Program-made: the position numbers and the translations under genes
Part shown: one piece after another, positions 1-9,274 of the stretch
Numbering within the stretch: the first letter of the stretch is position 1
Layout of the letters: every line of letters starts with the position of its first letter
From: Lasioglossum baleicum
Lineage: Eukaryota; Arthropoda; Insecta; Hymenoptera; Halictidae
NCBI RefSeq assembly: GCF_051020765.1
Contig: NW_027469125.1
Location: 310,001-374,000, forward strand
DNA length: 64,000 nt
Direction of reading: 5' to 3'
The notes under the pieces: generated by a model
Told to the model about the DNA's origin: nothing
Database searches by the model: none
Seen by the model: the letters and a program-made list of their open reading frames with translations, nothing else

Positions 1-3000
1 CCTTTTCGTCCGGGCCAGGATGTAACTGAGTAATGCGCGCGAGTTGCCACTTAGAAGGGGGAAGTAAAGAATTTTTTAAAAGAACAAGTTCATTTACGCT
101 CAAGTTTGCGCGATCCTGCTGCCACTTTCGACGTTGATGCAACGTATGTAGATAGTCAGAGGACCACGAACGCCAGATTTGTTCGGTAATTTTTCTGACT
201 TGTTGCCATCGGTCAAGTCTATTCGGATTTATCTCCAAAGCGGATTCCTCTGGAACCGCGATAAGTGGCCGCCCGATAATAAAATGACCGGGTGTCAGCG
301 CCGATAGATCGGTAGGTTCGTCGGTAAGAGCGGAAATCGGACGAGAGTTCAAACATGCCTCGACCTGGCATAAGACGGTAGAAAACTCAGTTTGAGATAA
401 AGTATGCGCTCCCACTGCTCGCTTTAAGTGATACTTGGCGCTTTTTACTCCAGCCTCCCAGAGTCCACCAAAATGAGGAGCGGAAGGGGGGATGAATTTC
501 CAGGTGATCCCGTCATTAGCCAGCAAGTTTTTGAGCGAAGGATCAGACAGGAGAACTTGAAAGGTTTGCTTCAATTCACGATCGGCACCACGGAAGTTCG
601 TGCCGTTGTCAGAGTACAAGTTAGTAGGAAGCCCTCGGCGACTGACGAATCGTCTAAAGGCAGCTAAAAAGGCAGCGGTGGAGGAATCTTCGACAAGTTC
701 GAGATGCACCGCTTTGGTAGCAAGGCATACGAACACTGCGAAGTAATATTTTCTCGTCTTTTGACCTCTACCGACAATTGGAAGTATGTGAATTGGACCG
801 GCATAGTCCAGCCCAGTATGGGAAAATGGAGCCGAGGGAGTGACTCTAAAGTTTGGAAGGTCTCCCATCAGCTGAGTAGCAGCTTGCGCCCTTTGCCGAA
901 TACAGGGAATGCATCGATGTATGTGGGCGCGTACTAAGGATCTAGCCGAAATTATCCAATATTGTTGCCGAAGAACTCGAAGAGTTAACTGCACGCCTCC
1001 ATGGAGAGTGCGCTTGTGTACATGATCGATTAGAAGTTCCGAAATTCGGTGTTTCGGCAATATAATTGGATGTTTTTCTTCATAGCTTAGAGCGGCATGC
1101 TCGAGCCGCCCGCCAAGCCGAATTAATGAATCTTTCCCGAGGATGGGATGTAAAGCAATAAGCGAGCTGGATTTCGGAACCGGTGCATGATCCTTTAAAA
1201 ATTTGATTTCAGCATGAAAGTTTTTCTTTTGAACGTAAGACATCCAATACAGAGAAGCATTTCGTATCTCGGCAGCAGATAAAGACAGTGAATGGTACAG
1301 CGAGCAAGTAGACGACATACGTAGTTTTTTACAAGAATTCTGGGCGAATCGAAGTATATATGCAGTGACTCGACAGAGTCGCGTCCAGCTTGAGTATTGA
1401 TATAGAAGATCCCATTCAGGGTGTGTCGACAGTAGTTGAACCTGTATTTTACGAGATTCAGATGAGGCGATTTCTCGTGAGTCTAGCTCTTCGCTATTCG
1501 ACCGAGTGTGATCAGGCCAGAAAACGGATGGACGAGATAACCAATCCGGTCCAGACCACCACAGCTTATGAGTAGCGAATTCAGAGACGGAGATACCTCG
1601 CGAGGCGCAATCAGCTGGGTTTTCTTGAGAACGTACATGTTGCCACTTTACCTGCGGAAGCCGAGTTTGGATCTCGGATACGCGATTTGCGACGTATGTA
1701 TTCCAAGTAGAAGGATGTTGTCTAAGCCAGGCTAAGACGACGGTGGAATCTGTCCATCCGTAAATGCGAGATGATGGAAGTTTTAAGGATGACGAAGTCC
1801 ACTCAAGCAGTCGGGTTACTAGTACGGCAGCGTTTAATTCCAAGCGAGGAATGCTGATAGTTTTGAGAGGAGCTACTTTACTTTTAGCAGTCAGCAGAGT
1901 AACTTGTATATCCGAAAGGGAATGAAGAACTCTCAAATAAACTACCGCGGCGTAGGCACAATGTGACGCATCGGCAAAGCCGTGTAATTCGATCGCGATA
2001 CTGTTGCTGTGCAGTCCGGTCCAGCGAGGAATTTTGACCGAGCTCAATTGAGGCAGAATGTTGCAATACGCAGTCCATTTTTTACGAAATTCAAGGGGGG
2101 TATCTTCATCCCAATTTTTCTTTAAGAGCCAGAGCTCTTGAAGCATTATTTTTGCAACAATAATCACGGGAGATGCCCATCCTAATGGATCGAATATTTT
2201 TGAAACTATCGAAAGAATACTTCGTTTTGTACACTTTTCCGGCAGACAACAGTCTACCTGAAAGCGGAAAACGTCTTCGGAAGGGGTCCATACGATACCA
2301 AGAACCTTTAAGGATTCATCTTCACTGAGAAAATGATCGGACGCGGACTCACGCTCCTCAGAAGGAATGTTTTCAAGTAATTCGACCGCGTTAGTAGCCC
2401 ATTTTCGAAGTTGAAAACCTCCACGATGCAGGAGTTCTACTAGCTGCCGACGAATCTCGAGGAGGGTATGAGTATTGTCCGCGCCGAAAATAGCGTCATC
2501 TACATAAATGGAATCTTGTAGAATAGGCACGGCAGCGGGAAAATTGTTTCTCTCGTCAAGAGCCAATTGATCAAGTACCTTAATGGCGAGGTATGGTGCA
2601 GATGCGAGACCGTAGGTTACGGTAGGCAATCGAAATGAAGAAACCGGCAGCTGGCTGTTCGGTCGCCATAAAATTCTTTGATAGTCGGAATCAAGGGGAT
2701 TGATTAGAATTTGTCTGAACATCTTGGCGATGTCAGCAGTGTATACGTAGCGAAATAGTCGCCAGCGCAGTATGATAGCAGCTAAATCGCGCTGTAGCTT
2801 TGGACCGACCATAAGGTAGTCGTTTAGAGATTTTCCGGACTTGGTTTTAGCGGAAGCATTAAATACGACTCTGAGTTTGGTCGTACTGCTAGAAGGTCGC
2901 ACGACAGGATGATGAGGAATATATATCGCAGAAGAGTTTGAGGCTTGCTCTTCCGCTATGCGTTCCATGTGACCCATGGAGAGATATTCTGATAAGAAGT

Positions 3001-5230
3001 TATGATACTCCGATTCGAGTATCGGTTGTTTGAGCAGTCGTTGCTCCAGTGTCGAGTAAAAGCGAGATGCGATTGAGTATGATCCGTCGAGATCGAATGG
3101 AGGTTGACTCTTGAACGGGAGTCTCACTATGTATCGCCCTTGAGAGGAGCGGGTGTGGGTGTCACGAAAAAAGCGATCGCACCGTTCGTCTTCTTCGGAG
3201 AGAGGGAGCTTGGAGGGAACTTCTTCAATTTCCCAGAAACGACGTAGCGAATTGTCTAAATCTTCAGAAGATAGACAATTAACAATGGAAGTAGATTCCT
3301 GACGAGAATCTTCGAGTTTGGCAGCTGACACAGAGTTTATGAGATTTACAGCAGAGGAGGATTCCTGACGAGAATCTTGATTTTTGATGGGACCGGAAAG
3401 GATCCATCCCAGCGAGGTAAGCTGGGCAGTAGGAGTACCGAGAGGACCTTGGCGGAGGTCGTTCAGCAAAAGAGAGCCGTATAAATCGGCACCGATTAAG
3501 ACATGAATTGGATGGCAACTGGAAGGGTTTGGATCAGCTAGCTGGAGATTGCGTAAATGTGGCCAAGACTGCGAATCCACACGGGATTTAGAGCCGGCGT
3601 AAGCAGTGATACGCTGATAGACAAAGGCTGACAGTGGGAACGATACTTTAGAATTGTGGCATGATTCTAATGTCACGGATACGCGAGATTTTGCCAACCC
3701 GTTATACTGATCACCGAAACATTGAATTTGGAGTCTCGTCCGATATCTTTTCGTTCGCATTAACTGGCATACCGATTCGGTTATAAAGCTACAGGAAGCT
3801 CCTTGATCAAGTAACGCGCGAAGCCTGAAGGTACGTCCTTCAGCGGTACGGAGTACGACCCAAGCAGTAGCGAGCAACGTATTTGGAACGGAGAGGTCCG
3901 CGGGAAGGACTGTCTGCACTAATACTTGCGACGCAGTACAGGAATCATTAGAAGAGCTTTCTTTATCGACGTGGTCGTTAACTGAAGTCTCGTTAATAGC
4001 GTTAGTCGCTTTGCTTGGGGAACCGGCAGCGCGATGTAAGAGCGAATGGTGAGTTCGCTTGCACAGAAAACATCTACCTGGATTTTTACAGTCGGAAGTG
4101 ACGTGACCTGACCGCAAGCAATTAAAGCAAATTCTATTTTGTTTAACAAATGAGATTCGTTGATCAATTGATTTGGATTTGAATCGGTCACATTTAAATA
4201 GAGGATGATTACCGGAACACTCGATACATTTGATAATCGAAACATTATTCACGCTCGAGCGGTTTCGCGGAACGTCAGACACAACTTTGTTTTTGCTAGA
4301 AACACCGTCGCTCGTGGCGATCGTATCGGTAAGACCGCGGATGCGAAGAGTCATGAACTCGTTAATTTCTTTGTACGTGGGATAGTTTTTTGAACAACCG
4401 CGTTCTAAGAGCCACTCATCGCGAGTGCGTTTCGCAAATTTTTGTGCGATCAAATAAACTAACAAATCGTCCCAAGAATCAACATCGCGTTTAAGATTTC
4501 TCAGCGCGGTTAAAGAAGATACAACGGTATCTCGCAAATGTTTGAGTTCCGACGCAGATTCGGTTTTCATAGACGGCAAGCTAACGAATTTGTGTATGTG
4601 CGCCTGTATGAGCGCGGATTCATCATTGTATTCGTCTACAAGGATTTGCCAGGCAGCTTCGTAGTTTTCGTCGGACATGCTGATATTGTTAATTAACAGC
4701 GCCGCGTCACCGGTTACATGGATTTTAAGATAATGTAGTTTTTGAGTGTTCGAAAGGGACTTGTTCTTGTCGACGCTCGATTCGAATAGACCACGGAAAT
4801 TTCCCCATTGACTAAAATCACCAGAAAACTTAGGCAGGGAGAGACGCGGTAATTGTACGGATACAGAATTGGCAGCGACGGAAGAATCCGTATTAGGACT
4901 TATCTTTGAAGTTCCACCGGCGATGTCCAGCTGGGCGATGACCTCGTTGAGAGTATCAGAAGCGTCGAGGTAAGCGGTCTCGGCATCGAGAAAAACGTTG
5001 GCCTTGAAATAGGGTATAGTCTTCTGGTCCTCCGCTTTTGTGACCAGAAGCAGCCTCGAGTGAGTTTGGCGACACTCGATCCACAGTTTCTCCAGTTGAT
5101 CCAGTCGACTTTTCACTTTGACCAGCGTGATTTGGGGTTTTGCCATCTTTTTATAGTTCACGATTACACGCTTAATTGCGGCAATCGCAGTATCTTGCTG
5201 AATTAGCAAGCTTTCACTGGTGTCGGTCAT
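1..5230 (-). CDS. BEL/Pao retrotransposon Gag-Pol polyprotein (partial at left edge)
   Basis: One minus-strand frame starts at an ATG at 5230 and stays open to base 2 of the window (about 1,743 codons), so the element may be intact; the end lies outside. Domains in order: an N-terminal Gag with the DUF1759-like LPKFSGD motif; zinc knuckles (C-x2-C-x4-H-x4-C, then CFLCKRTHH); a retropepsin with D-Q-G (ALLDQGAS, near 3800); a reverse transcriptase with YVDD (near 2500); RNase H; an HHCC-type zinc region; and an integrase core with YSDNGTNFRGAD (near 630). The same order is seen in the second BEL copy at 37031-42265, which is clearly diverged. The polyprotein would be processed in cytoplasmic particles for reverse transcription and integration. 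Only roughly the last 30 residues, by comparison with the other copy, are missing. Codon use resembles the other retroelements here. Confidence 0.9.
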   Translation of the reverse strand, partial: MTDTSESLLIQQDTAIAAIKRVIVNYKKMAKPQITLVKVKSRLDQLEKLWIECRQTHSRLLLVTKAEDQKTIPYFKANVFLDAETAYLDASDTLNEVIAQLDIAGGTSKISPNTDSSVAANSVSVQLPRLSLPKFSGDFSQWGNFRGLFESSVDKNKSLSNTQKLHYLKIHVTGDAALLINNISMSDENYEAAWQILVDEYNDESALIQAHIHKFVSLPSMKTESASELKHLRDTVVSSLTALRNLKRDVDSWDDLLVYLIAQKFAKRTRDEWLLERGCSKNYPTYKEINEFMTLRIRGLTDTIATSDGVSSKNKVVSDVPRNRSSVNNVSIIKCIECSGNHPLFKCDRFKSKSIDQRISFVKQNRICFNCLRSGHVTSDCKNPGRCFLCKRTHHSLLHRAAGSPSKATNAINETSVNDHVDKESSSNDSCTASQVLVQTVLPADLSVPNTLLATAWVVLRTAEGRTFRLRALLDQGASCSFITESVCQLMRTKRYRTRLQIQCFGDQYNGLAKSRVSVTLESCHNSKVSFPLSAFVYQRITAYAGSKSRVDSQSWPHLRNLQLADPNPSSCHPIHVLIGADLYGSLLLNDLRQGPLGTPTAQLTSLGWILSGPIKNQDSRQESSSAVNLINSVSAAKLEDSRQESTSIVNCLSSEDLDNSLRRFWEIEEVPSKLPLSEEDERCDRFFRDTHTRSSQGRYIVRLPFKSQPPFDLDGSYSIASRFYSTLEQRLLKQPILESEYHNFLSEYLSMGHMERIAEEQASNSSAIYIPHHPVVRPSSSTTKLRVVFNASAKTKSGKSLNDYLMVGPKLQRDLAAIILRWRLFRYVYTADIAKMFRQILINPLDSDYQRILWRPNSQLPVSSFRLPTVTYGLASAPYLAIKVLDQLALDERNNFPAAVPILQDSIYVDDAIFGADNTHTLLEIRRQLVELLHRGGFQLRKWATNAVELLENIPSEERESASDHFLSEDESLKVLGIVWTPSEDVFRFQVDCCLPEKCTKRSILSIVSKIFDPLGWASPVIIVAKIMLQELWLLKKNWDEDTPLEFRKKWTAYCNILPQLSSVKIPRWTGLHSNSIAIELHGFADASHCAYAAVVYLRVLHSLSDIQVTLLTAKSKVAPLKTISIPRLELNAAVLVTRLLEWTSSSLKLPSSRIYGWTDSTVVLAWLRQHPSTWNTYVANRVSEIQTRLPQVKWQHVRSQENPADCASRGISVSEFATHKLWWSGPDWLSRPSVFWPDHTRSNSEELDSREIASSESRKIQVQLLSTHPEWDLLYQYSSWTRLCRVTAYILRFAQNSCKKLRMSSTCSLYHSLSLSAAEIRNASLYWMSYVQKKNFHAEIKFLKDHAPVPKSSSLIALHPILGKDSLIRLGGRLEHAALSYEEKHPIILPKHRISELLIDHVHKRTLHGGVQLTLRVLRQQYWIISARSLVRAHIHRCIPCIRQRAQAATQLMGDLPNFRVTPSAPFSHTGLDYAGPIHILPIVGRGQKTRKYYFAVFVCLATKAVHLELVEDSSTAAFLAAFRRFVSRRGLPTNLYSDNGTNFRGADRELKQTFQVLLSDPSLKNLLANDGITWKFIPPSAPHFGGLWEAGVKSAKYHLKRAVGAHTLSQTEFSTVLCQVEACLNSRPISALTDEPTDLSALTPGHFIIGRPLIAVPEESALEINPNRLDRWQQVRKITEQIWRSWSSDYLHTLHQRRKWQQDRANLSVNELVLLKNSLLPPSKWQLARITQLHPGPDEK

Positions 5231-5390
5231 TTTTGTAACGAACGAGTTGTAGAGATGAGTCCAAAGCAGAAAAAACGAGCGAGGGTCAAGCCGTGCGCCT
5301 TTATCAGGGAAAGGCGATGGTTTCACTGAGTCTTTAGAATAACCGTTCAACACTTGCACAGTTCGATTGAATTCGACACAGTCACAGCGA

Positions 5391-5413
5391 TTATCCGGCT
5401 CGAAGGACCAAAA
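5391..5413 (-). other. Primer-binding site of the left BEL element (approximate)
   Basis: Read on the minus strand, the sequence TTGGTCCTTCGAGCCGGAT lies just inside the LTR and upstream of the polyprotein start. The same word sits at the same place in the BEL element at 36292-42902. It would pair with a tRNA whose 3' end is CGAAGGACCA; I do not name the tRNA. Position is good to a few bases. Confidence 0.7.
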
Positions 5414-5417
5414 TTTA

Positions 5418-5990
5418 TGTTAACGACAGTATTTATGGACTGGCTCGCAGGACTGTGGTTTGGAGAGTTTTTAATAACTGGTCGTGTGTACGGATACTCT
5501 TTGATTTTATTATATAAGAACCTGACGAGCTCTCTTACAGTAGTAACCTTTCAATACGGCGATTAGACTCTCACTGGTTCTTGAGACCGGCACGCGAAAC
5601 GGCAGCGATTCGACAAATATTCGTTACAGTTCAATTTCGCCAATCAGGAGTTGAGACGACACTTAGACAAAGACGCAGGGTCAGGTTACAAAAACTATCA
5701 ACAGTCACGAATGACGGAATCTCTGGAACGCGTAGAAACAATACCGGCTCAAGCAACCGGCGAGCTATTAACGGCTATTAGAATGATATCTCGCTCGCGT
5801 ATATATGGTTTTAAACACTCTTTATCTCTCTCTCTTCTTACTTCTATTCTTTCCTCACTCTTCTCTTTCCTTTTCGCTACTGTTCGTTTCTCTTCGTCTC
5901 TTACTAGCTTACTCTTCATACTCTCTGACTTTCTCGTTATTCTGCTCATTATATTCTAGTCATTAGTAATTTTTCGTAATTATTTTTTTT
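5418..5990 (-). repeat. 5' LTR of the left BEL element (right end uncertain)
   Basis: The stretch follows the primer-binding site and opens with TGTTAAC when read on the plus strand, which is the 3' edge of the 5' LTR. It contains a TATATA box near 5800 and a long pyrimidine-rich tract at 5815-5945. The other LTR lies outside the window, so the outer limit cannot be fixed by comparison; gypsy-type sequence begins somewhere near 5990-6030. It has no convincing gene of its own. Confidence 0.5.
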
Positions 5991-5999
5991 ATTTATATT

Positions 6000-6783
6000 A
6001 TTCGTGGTCGGTCTTAATTTATTGAAAATTTTTTTCCTGGGACTGCGGCTCCGACGCGTTCAGGCCCCAGTATAGCACCGGGGAGACCCCTATTTCATGT
6101 GAATTTCTCTATTGTTGAATTCTGTGTATTTTTTTTGTGTGTGGTTCCTCTGCTACGGAGGAACCCGATATATAAATTGCGGTGATGGACGGGGCGTATT
6201 GAGAAGCTGTGCCGTCGTAAAAAGTAACGTCGCGTGTCGTTTTGTACTCGTAATACTACGCTCACTAAATTGGGATTATTTTGCGATACGGGCTATCGCT
6301 GCCGGAGACAGCGGCCCTTTACGTTCACCTGAGGGTGAAATAAATTTATTTGCGAAACGAAGCCTTGCTGTCGGTTGGAATAGCTGCCGGGCAGAGGTGT
6401 TCATTGGCGAGATCGTCGAACGATCATAATTTTTTTTGCGATAGAAATTTTCGAGTCAAAGCTGTACGGTTCGTGTAAGAATTGCTGGAGAAGTTGCGAG
6501 TTAGGTAGAGAAATAAATTCACGCGGCCGGGAAAGGGAATCGTTTAGGCCACCCGGTATAGTACTAGAGGAATTCGAGAATTTTTTTTTGGAAGCGCGTG
6601 TTGTTAACGAGACGCGGTCGAGACCGGGGTCCTTTTGTTCGCGCGTTGCGAAGCGAGACCTTCGTGAGGGATTATCTCGCTCGAATTCGACCGGCAATAT
6701 AAACAAGCCGTGTTTACTACCGGGGCGGATTAAGTCAAGGTTAGGAAGTCGAACGGTGAAGGGTCTTGCGCTGCCGGGGAATC
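6000..6783 (+). other. Leader region of gypsy copy A
   Basis: There is no coding signal. The stretch between the BEL LTR and the gag ATG contains three copies of the word CTGCCGG (about 6298, 6383 and 6770) that recurs through this family. Copy C has a comparable untranslated stretch of about 650 bp before its gag. Neither shows a recognisable primer-binding site or LTR end, so the 5' part of the leader is missing in both. Confidence 0.5.
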
Positions 6784-7225
6784 ATGTTGCGACCGGACCG
6801 TAATGAGGGGGACGGATACGAATACTTTTCACAGAACGAGGAGGACGCGGACGGAAATGATAATCCGGACGCGATAACCTCGGAGGAGGAGCGGGCCGAG
6901 GAGAGGAGGTCGCCACCCTGCACCTTCACTCTACCGGTACCGCTCTTCGATAGAAAAGCACCCCGATCATCGTATTCCCCTCCGCGCGATACCGAAGAAA
7001 GTAGGCCGGACACTTTCCCGAGGGTCTCGACGCAACCCTCGCCGGGTATCAGTGGGGAGATGTATTGTCGGGGAACTCCGTTGATGGAAGTCATGCGGCG
7101 GTGGCGTACAAAATTTTCCGGGGCGCCCGGGGAAGACTCAGCAGCCTTCCTCGAACGCTTCGAGCATCACCGGAAAAACAGTAACATCCCGGACCGATAT
7201 TTGCTCCGCTGCCTGACTGTTTGTT

Positions 7226-8392
7226 TGTAACGGTCGTCGATTCCGGCGGTAATCGAAATCTTCGCGGTGCTGACCCCTCAGTGTTTGGACAGCTCGTCGG
7301 ACCAAGGTTCGTTAGCTGACGAGGGGAATCGGCCGGTGCGGGAAGACGAGGTGCGAAGGTTCGGAAAGAATTCGGAAACAACAGTTACGTTAAATGACGT
7401 ACTATATTTAGTGAACGTAAACGAGTACAAACAAGTGAACAGTGCTGCTTCTTAAGCGCGACGTAGGTGCATGGTTGCAGTGTGCATGCATGAATCGGGG
7501 CGGTATACGACGGGCATCGGTATCGCGGCACAATAGTTCGGACGGTGAACAAGTGTTAGCGGCGCGGATTCCGGCGGGTCGGCGGAGCGGAACGGTGTAT
7601 CGGAGCTCGGTGGTTTCGGCGGTAGCGGCGGGGAGTTTGGTGGGTCGGCGGGCCCGGCGATGGTCGTCGGAGATTTCGGTGTTTCGGCGGAATCGGTGGG
7701 TGACTCGGTGGTGCGGTGGATCGGAAGCGTGTAACGGTGGAGTCTTCGACGGCTCGGCGAAGTGAAGGTCAGTGCGGAGAGTTCGACGGCTCGGAGAACG
7801 GGTTTCGGAGGGACGGTCTCGGCGGCTCGGCGAAACAGAGGTCGGGGTGCAGGTTTCGACGGTTTGGTGAGACGGGTTTTCAGGCGAGAGTTTCGGCGGC
7901 TCGACGAAACGGACTGTCGGTGTGGGAGTCTCGACGGCTCGGCGAGACGGACTTCGGTGTGGAGGTTTCGACGGCTCGACGAAACGGGTTTCGGTGTGGA
8001 GGTTTCGACGGCTCGGCGAAACGGATTTCGGTGTGGATGTTTCGGCGGCTCGGCGAAACGGAGTTCGGTGTGGATGTTTCGACGGCTCGGCGAAACGGAT
8101 TTCGGTGAGGATACTCACCCTGGATAGGAGATGTGTCGGCTTCCTGGTGATTGCTGTGACGGCTCGTCTCAGGCAGGAGTACAGGACTGGAGTCTAGAAT
8201 ACTTCTAGACGGAATGCGGTAATTTGTCTTCTTTGCCTCGGTTTATATATCATTAACATTGTGGTGAGGGTTGGTGGTGCGGTAGAGGGTTTGTACTGTT
8301 TTCGGTACGTTTCGGTCGCGTCCGCCCTTGTTTTGGGGCTGTATTCGAAAAGAACCGTTGGTGACAGGCCTGCTCGGTGCAGGTCTGTTACA
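7226..8392. repeat. Solo LTR (TGTAACG family) inside gag, TSD TGTT
   Basis: The ends are TGTAACGG and CTGTTACA, in imperfect inverted relation. Identical 4-bp words TGTT flank it (7222-7225 and 8393-8396), and gag homology resumes exactly at the right edge. It has no gag or pol, so it is a solo LTR left by recombination. It contains a 37-bp minisatellite (7740-8110) and a stem-loop four bases from its right end (364-388 within 8 kb, i.e. 8364-8388). A second member of the family is at 43179-46507. Confidence 0.85.
7740..8110. repeat. 37-bp minisatellite in the solo LTR
   Basis: About ten degenerate copies of a 37-bp unit with core TTCGACGGCTCGGCGAAACGG. The four rightmost copies start at 7981, 8018, 8055 and 8092, exactly 37 bp apart. 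Because 37 is not a multiple of three and the unit lacks stops, long open frames appear on both strands here; they are repeat artefacts, not genes. Confidence 0.9.
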
Positions 8393-9267
8393 TGTTTAGA
8401 GAGCACAGCATTGCACTGGTACAAGAGGAGGGAAGCGGAAATAGATACGTGGAACGAGTTCGTGCACGAGTTCTGGGATTATTTCGGCGACCCGGAATAC
8501 CAAGACACCTTAACGCGAAACATTAAAGATCGTTCGCAAGGGGAAAATGAACCCGTTCGCGACTACCTCACTAGCATGGGAGGGATGTTCGATAGATTAG
8601 TACCACCGTGGCCGGAGGATAAGAAAGTAAATCGGACCTACTGGGGAGCGAAGCCGCTCATTAGAAACGCGATTTCATTAGCCAATATCACCAGATTCCC
8701 TCATTTGGAGAAGGCGTTAATAGTGGCTGAACGCGAATCCGATAGTCAGAAATTAAAACGTAACCCGAAGCCGTCGGAGATGGCTCATCCGATATTCGCG
8801 TATGACCCCAATCGCCACGCCTCTCATGAACAACCGGAGAGAGGGAGGACCGTGCAATTAGAATACGCGAATGCGATAGCTGCCGGAAGTGGCGAATCGA
8901 CTGACCGATCCCCCACCCACGCATATGGAGGGCCCCGCCTCGGCCCGGGTAAACGGGACTCTTTAGCACCGAGCGCGAAAAATTTTTCAGCTGCCGGGCG
9001 AAGGGAAACGCGATACGGAGTCGAGTTAAGGGACCGTTCGAGTAGACCCCCACCGGTTGAACCGGAAGAAACCGCGAACACCGATCGGCGAACGGAACCG
9101 ACCCGCGACAGACAACGCGCGTTTGGGAGTTCGCCGCTCGAGTGTTGGAACTGTTGGAAAAAGGGACATAGATCGCGGGATTGTCGGGAAGCACCACGGA
9201 TACATTGCTACCGTTGCGGAGCGCGAGACGTAACCATTAACAGCTGCCGGAACTGCGAAAGATCATC

Positions 9268-9274
9268 GGGAAAC
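9268..9274 (+). promoter_or_regulatory. -1 frameshift site GGGAAAC between gag and pol (copy A)
   Basis: In the gag frame this reads xxG GGA AAC, a standard X_XXY_YYZ slippery heptamer. It lies after the zinc knuckles and before the gag stop at 9322. The -1 frame is open from here into protease. Copy C has GGGAAAT at the matching site (59510-59516). Confidence 0.75.

Noticed and set aside
7408..8127. Long open frames on both strands (up to 236 codons)
   Set aside because: They coincide with the 37-bp minisatellite; the unit lacks stops in several frames and has no protein homology.
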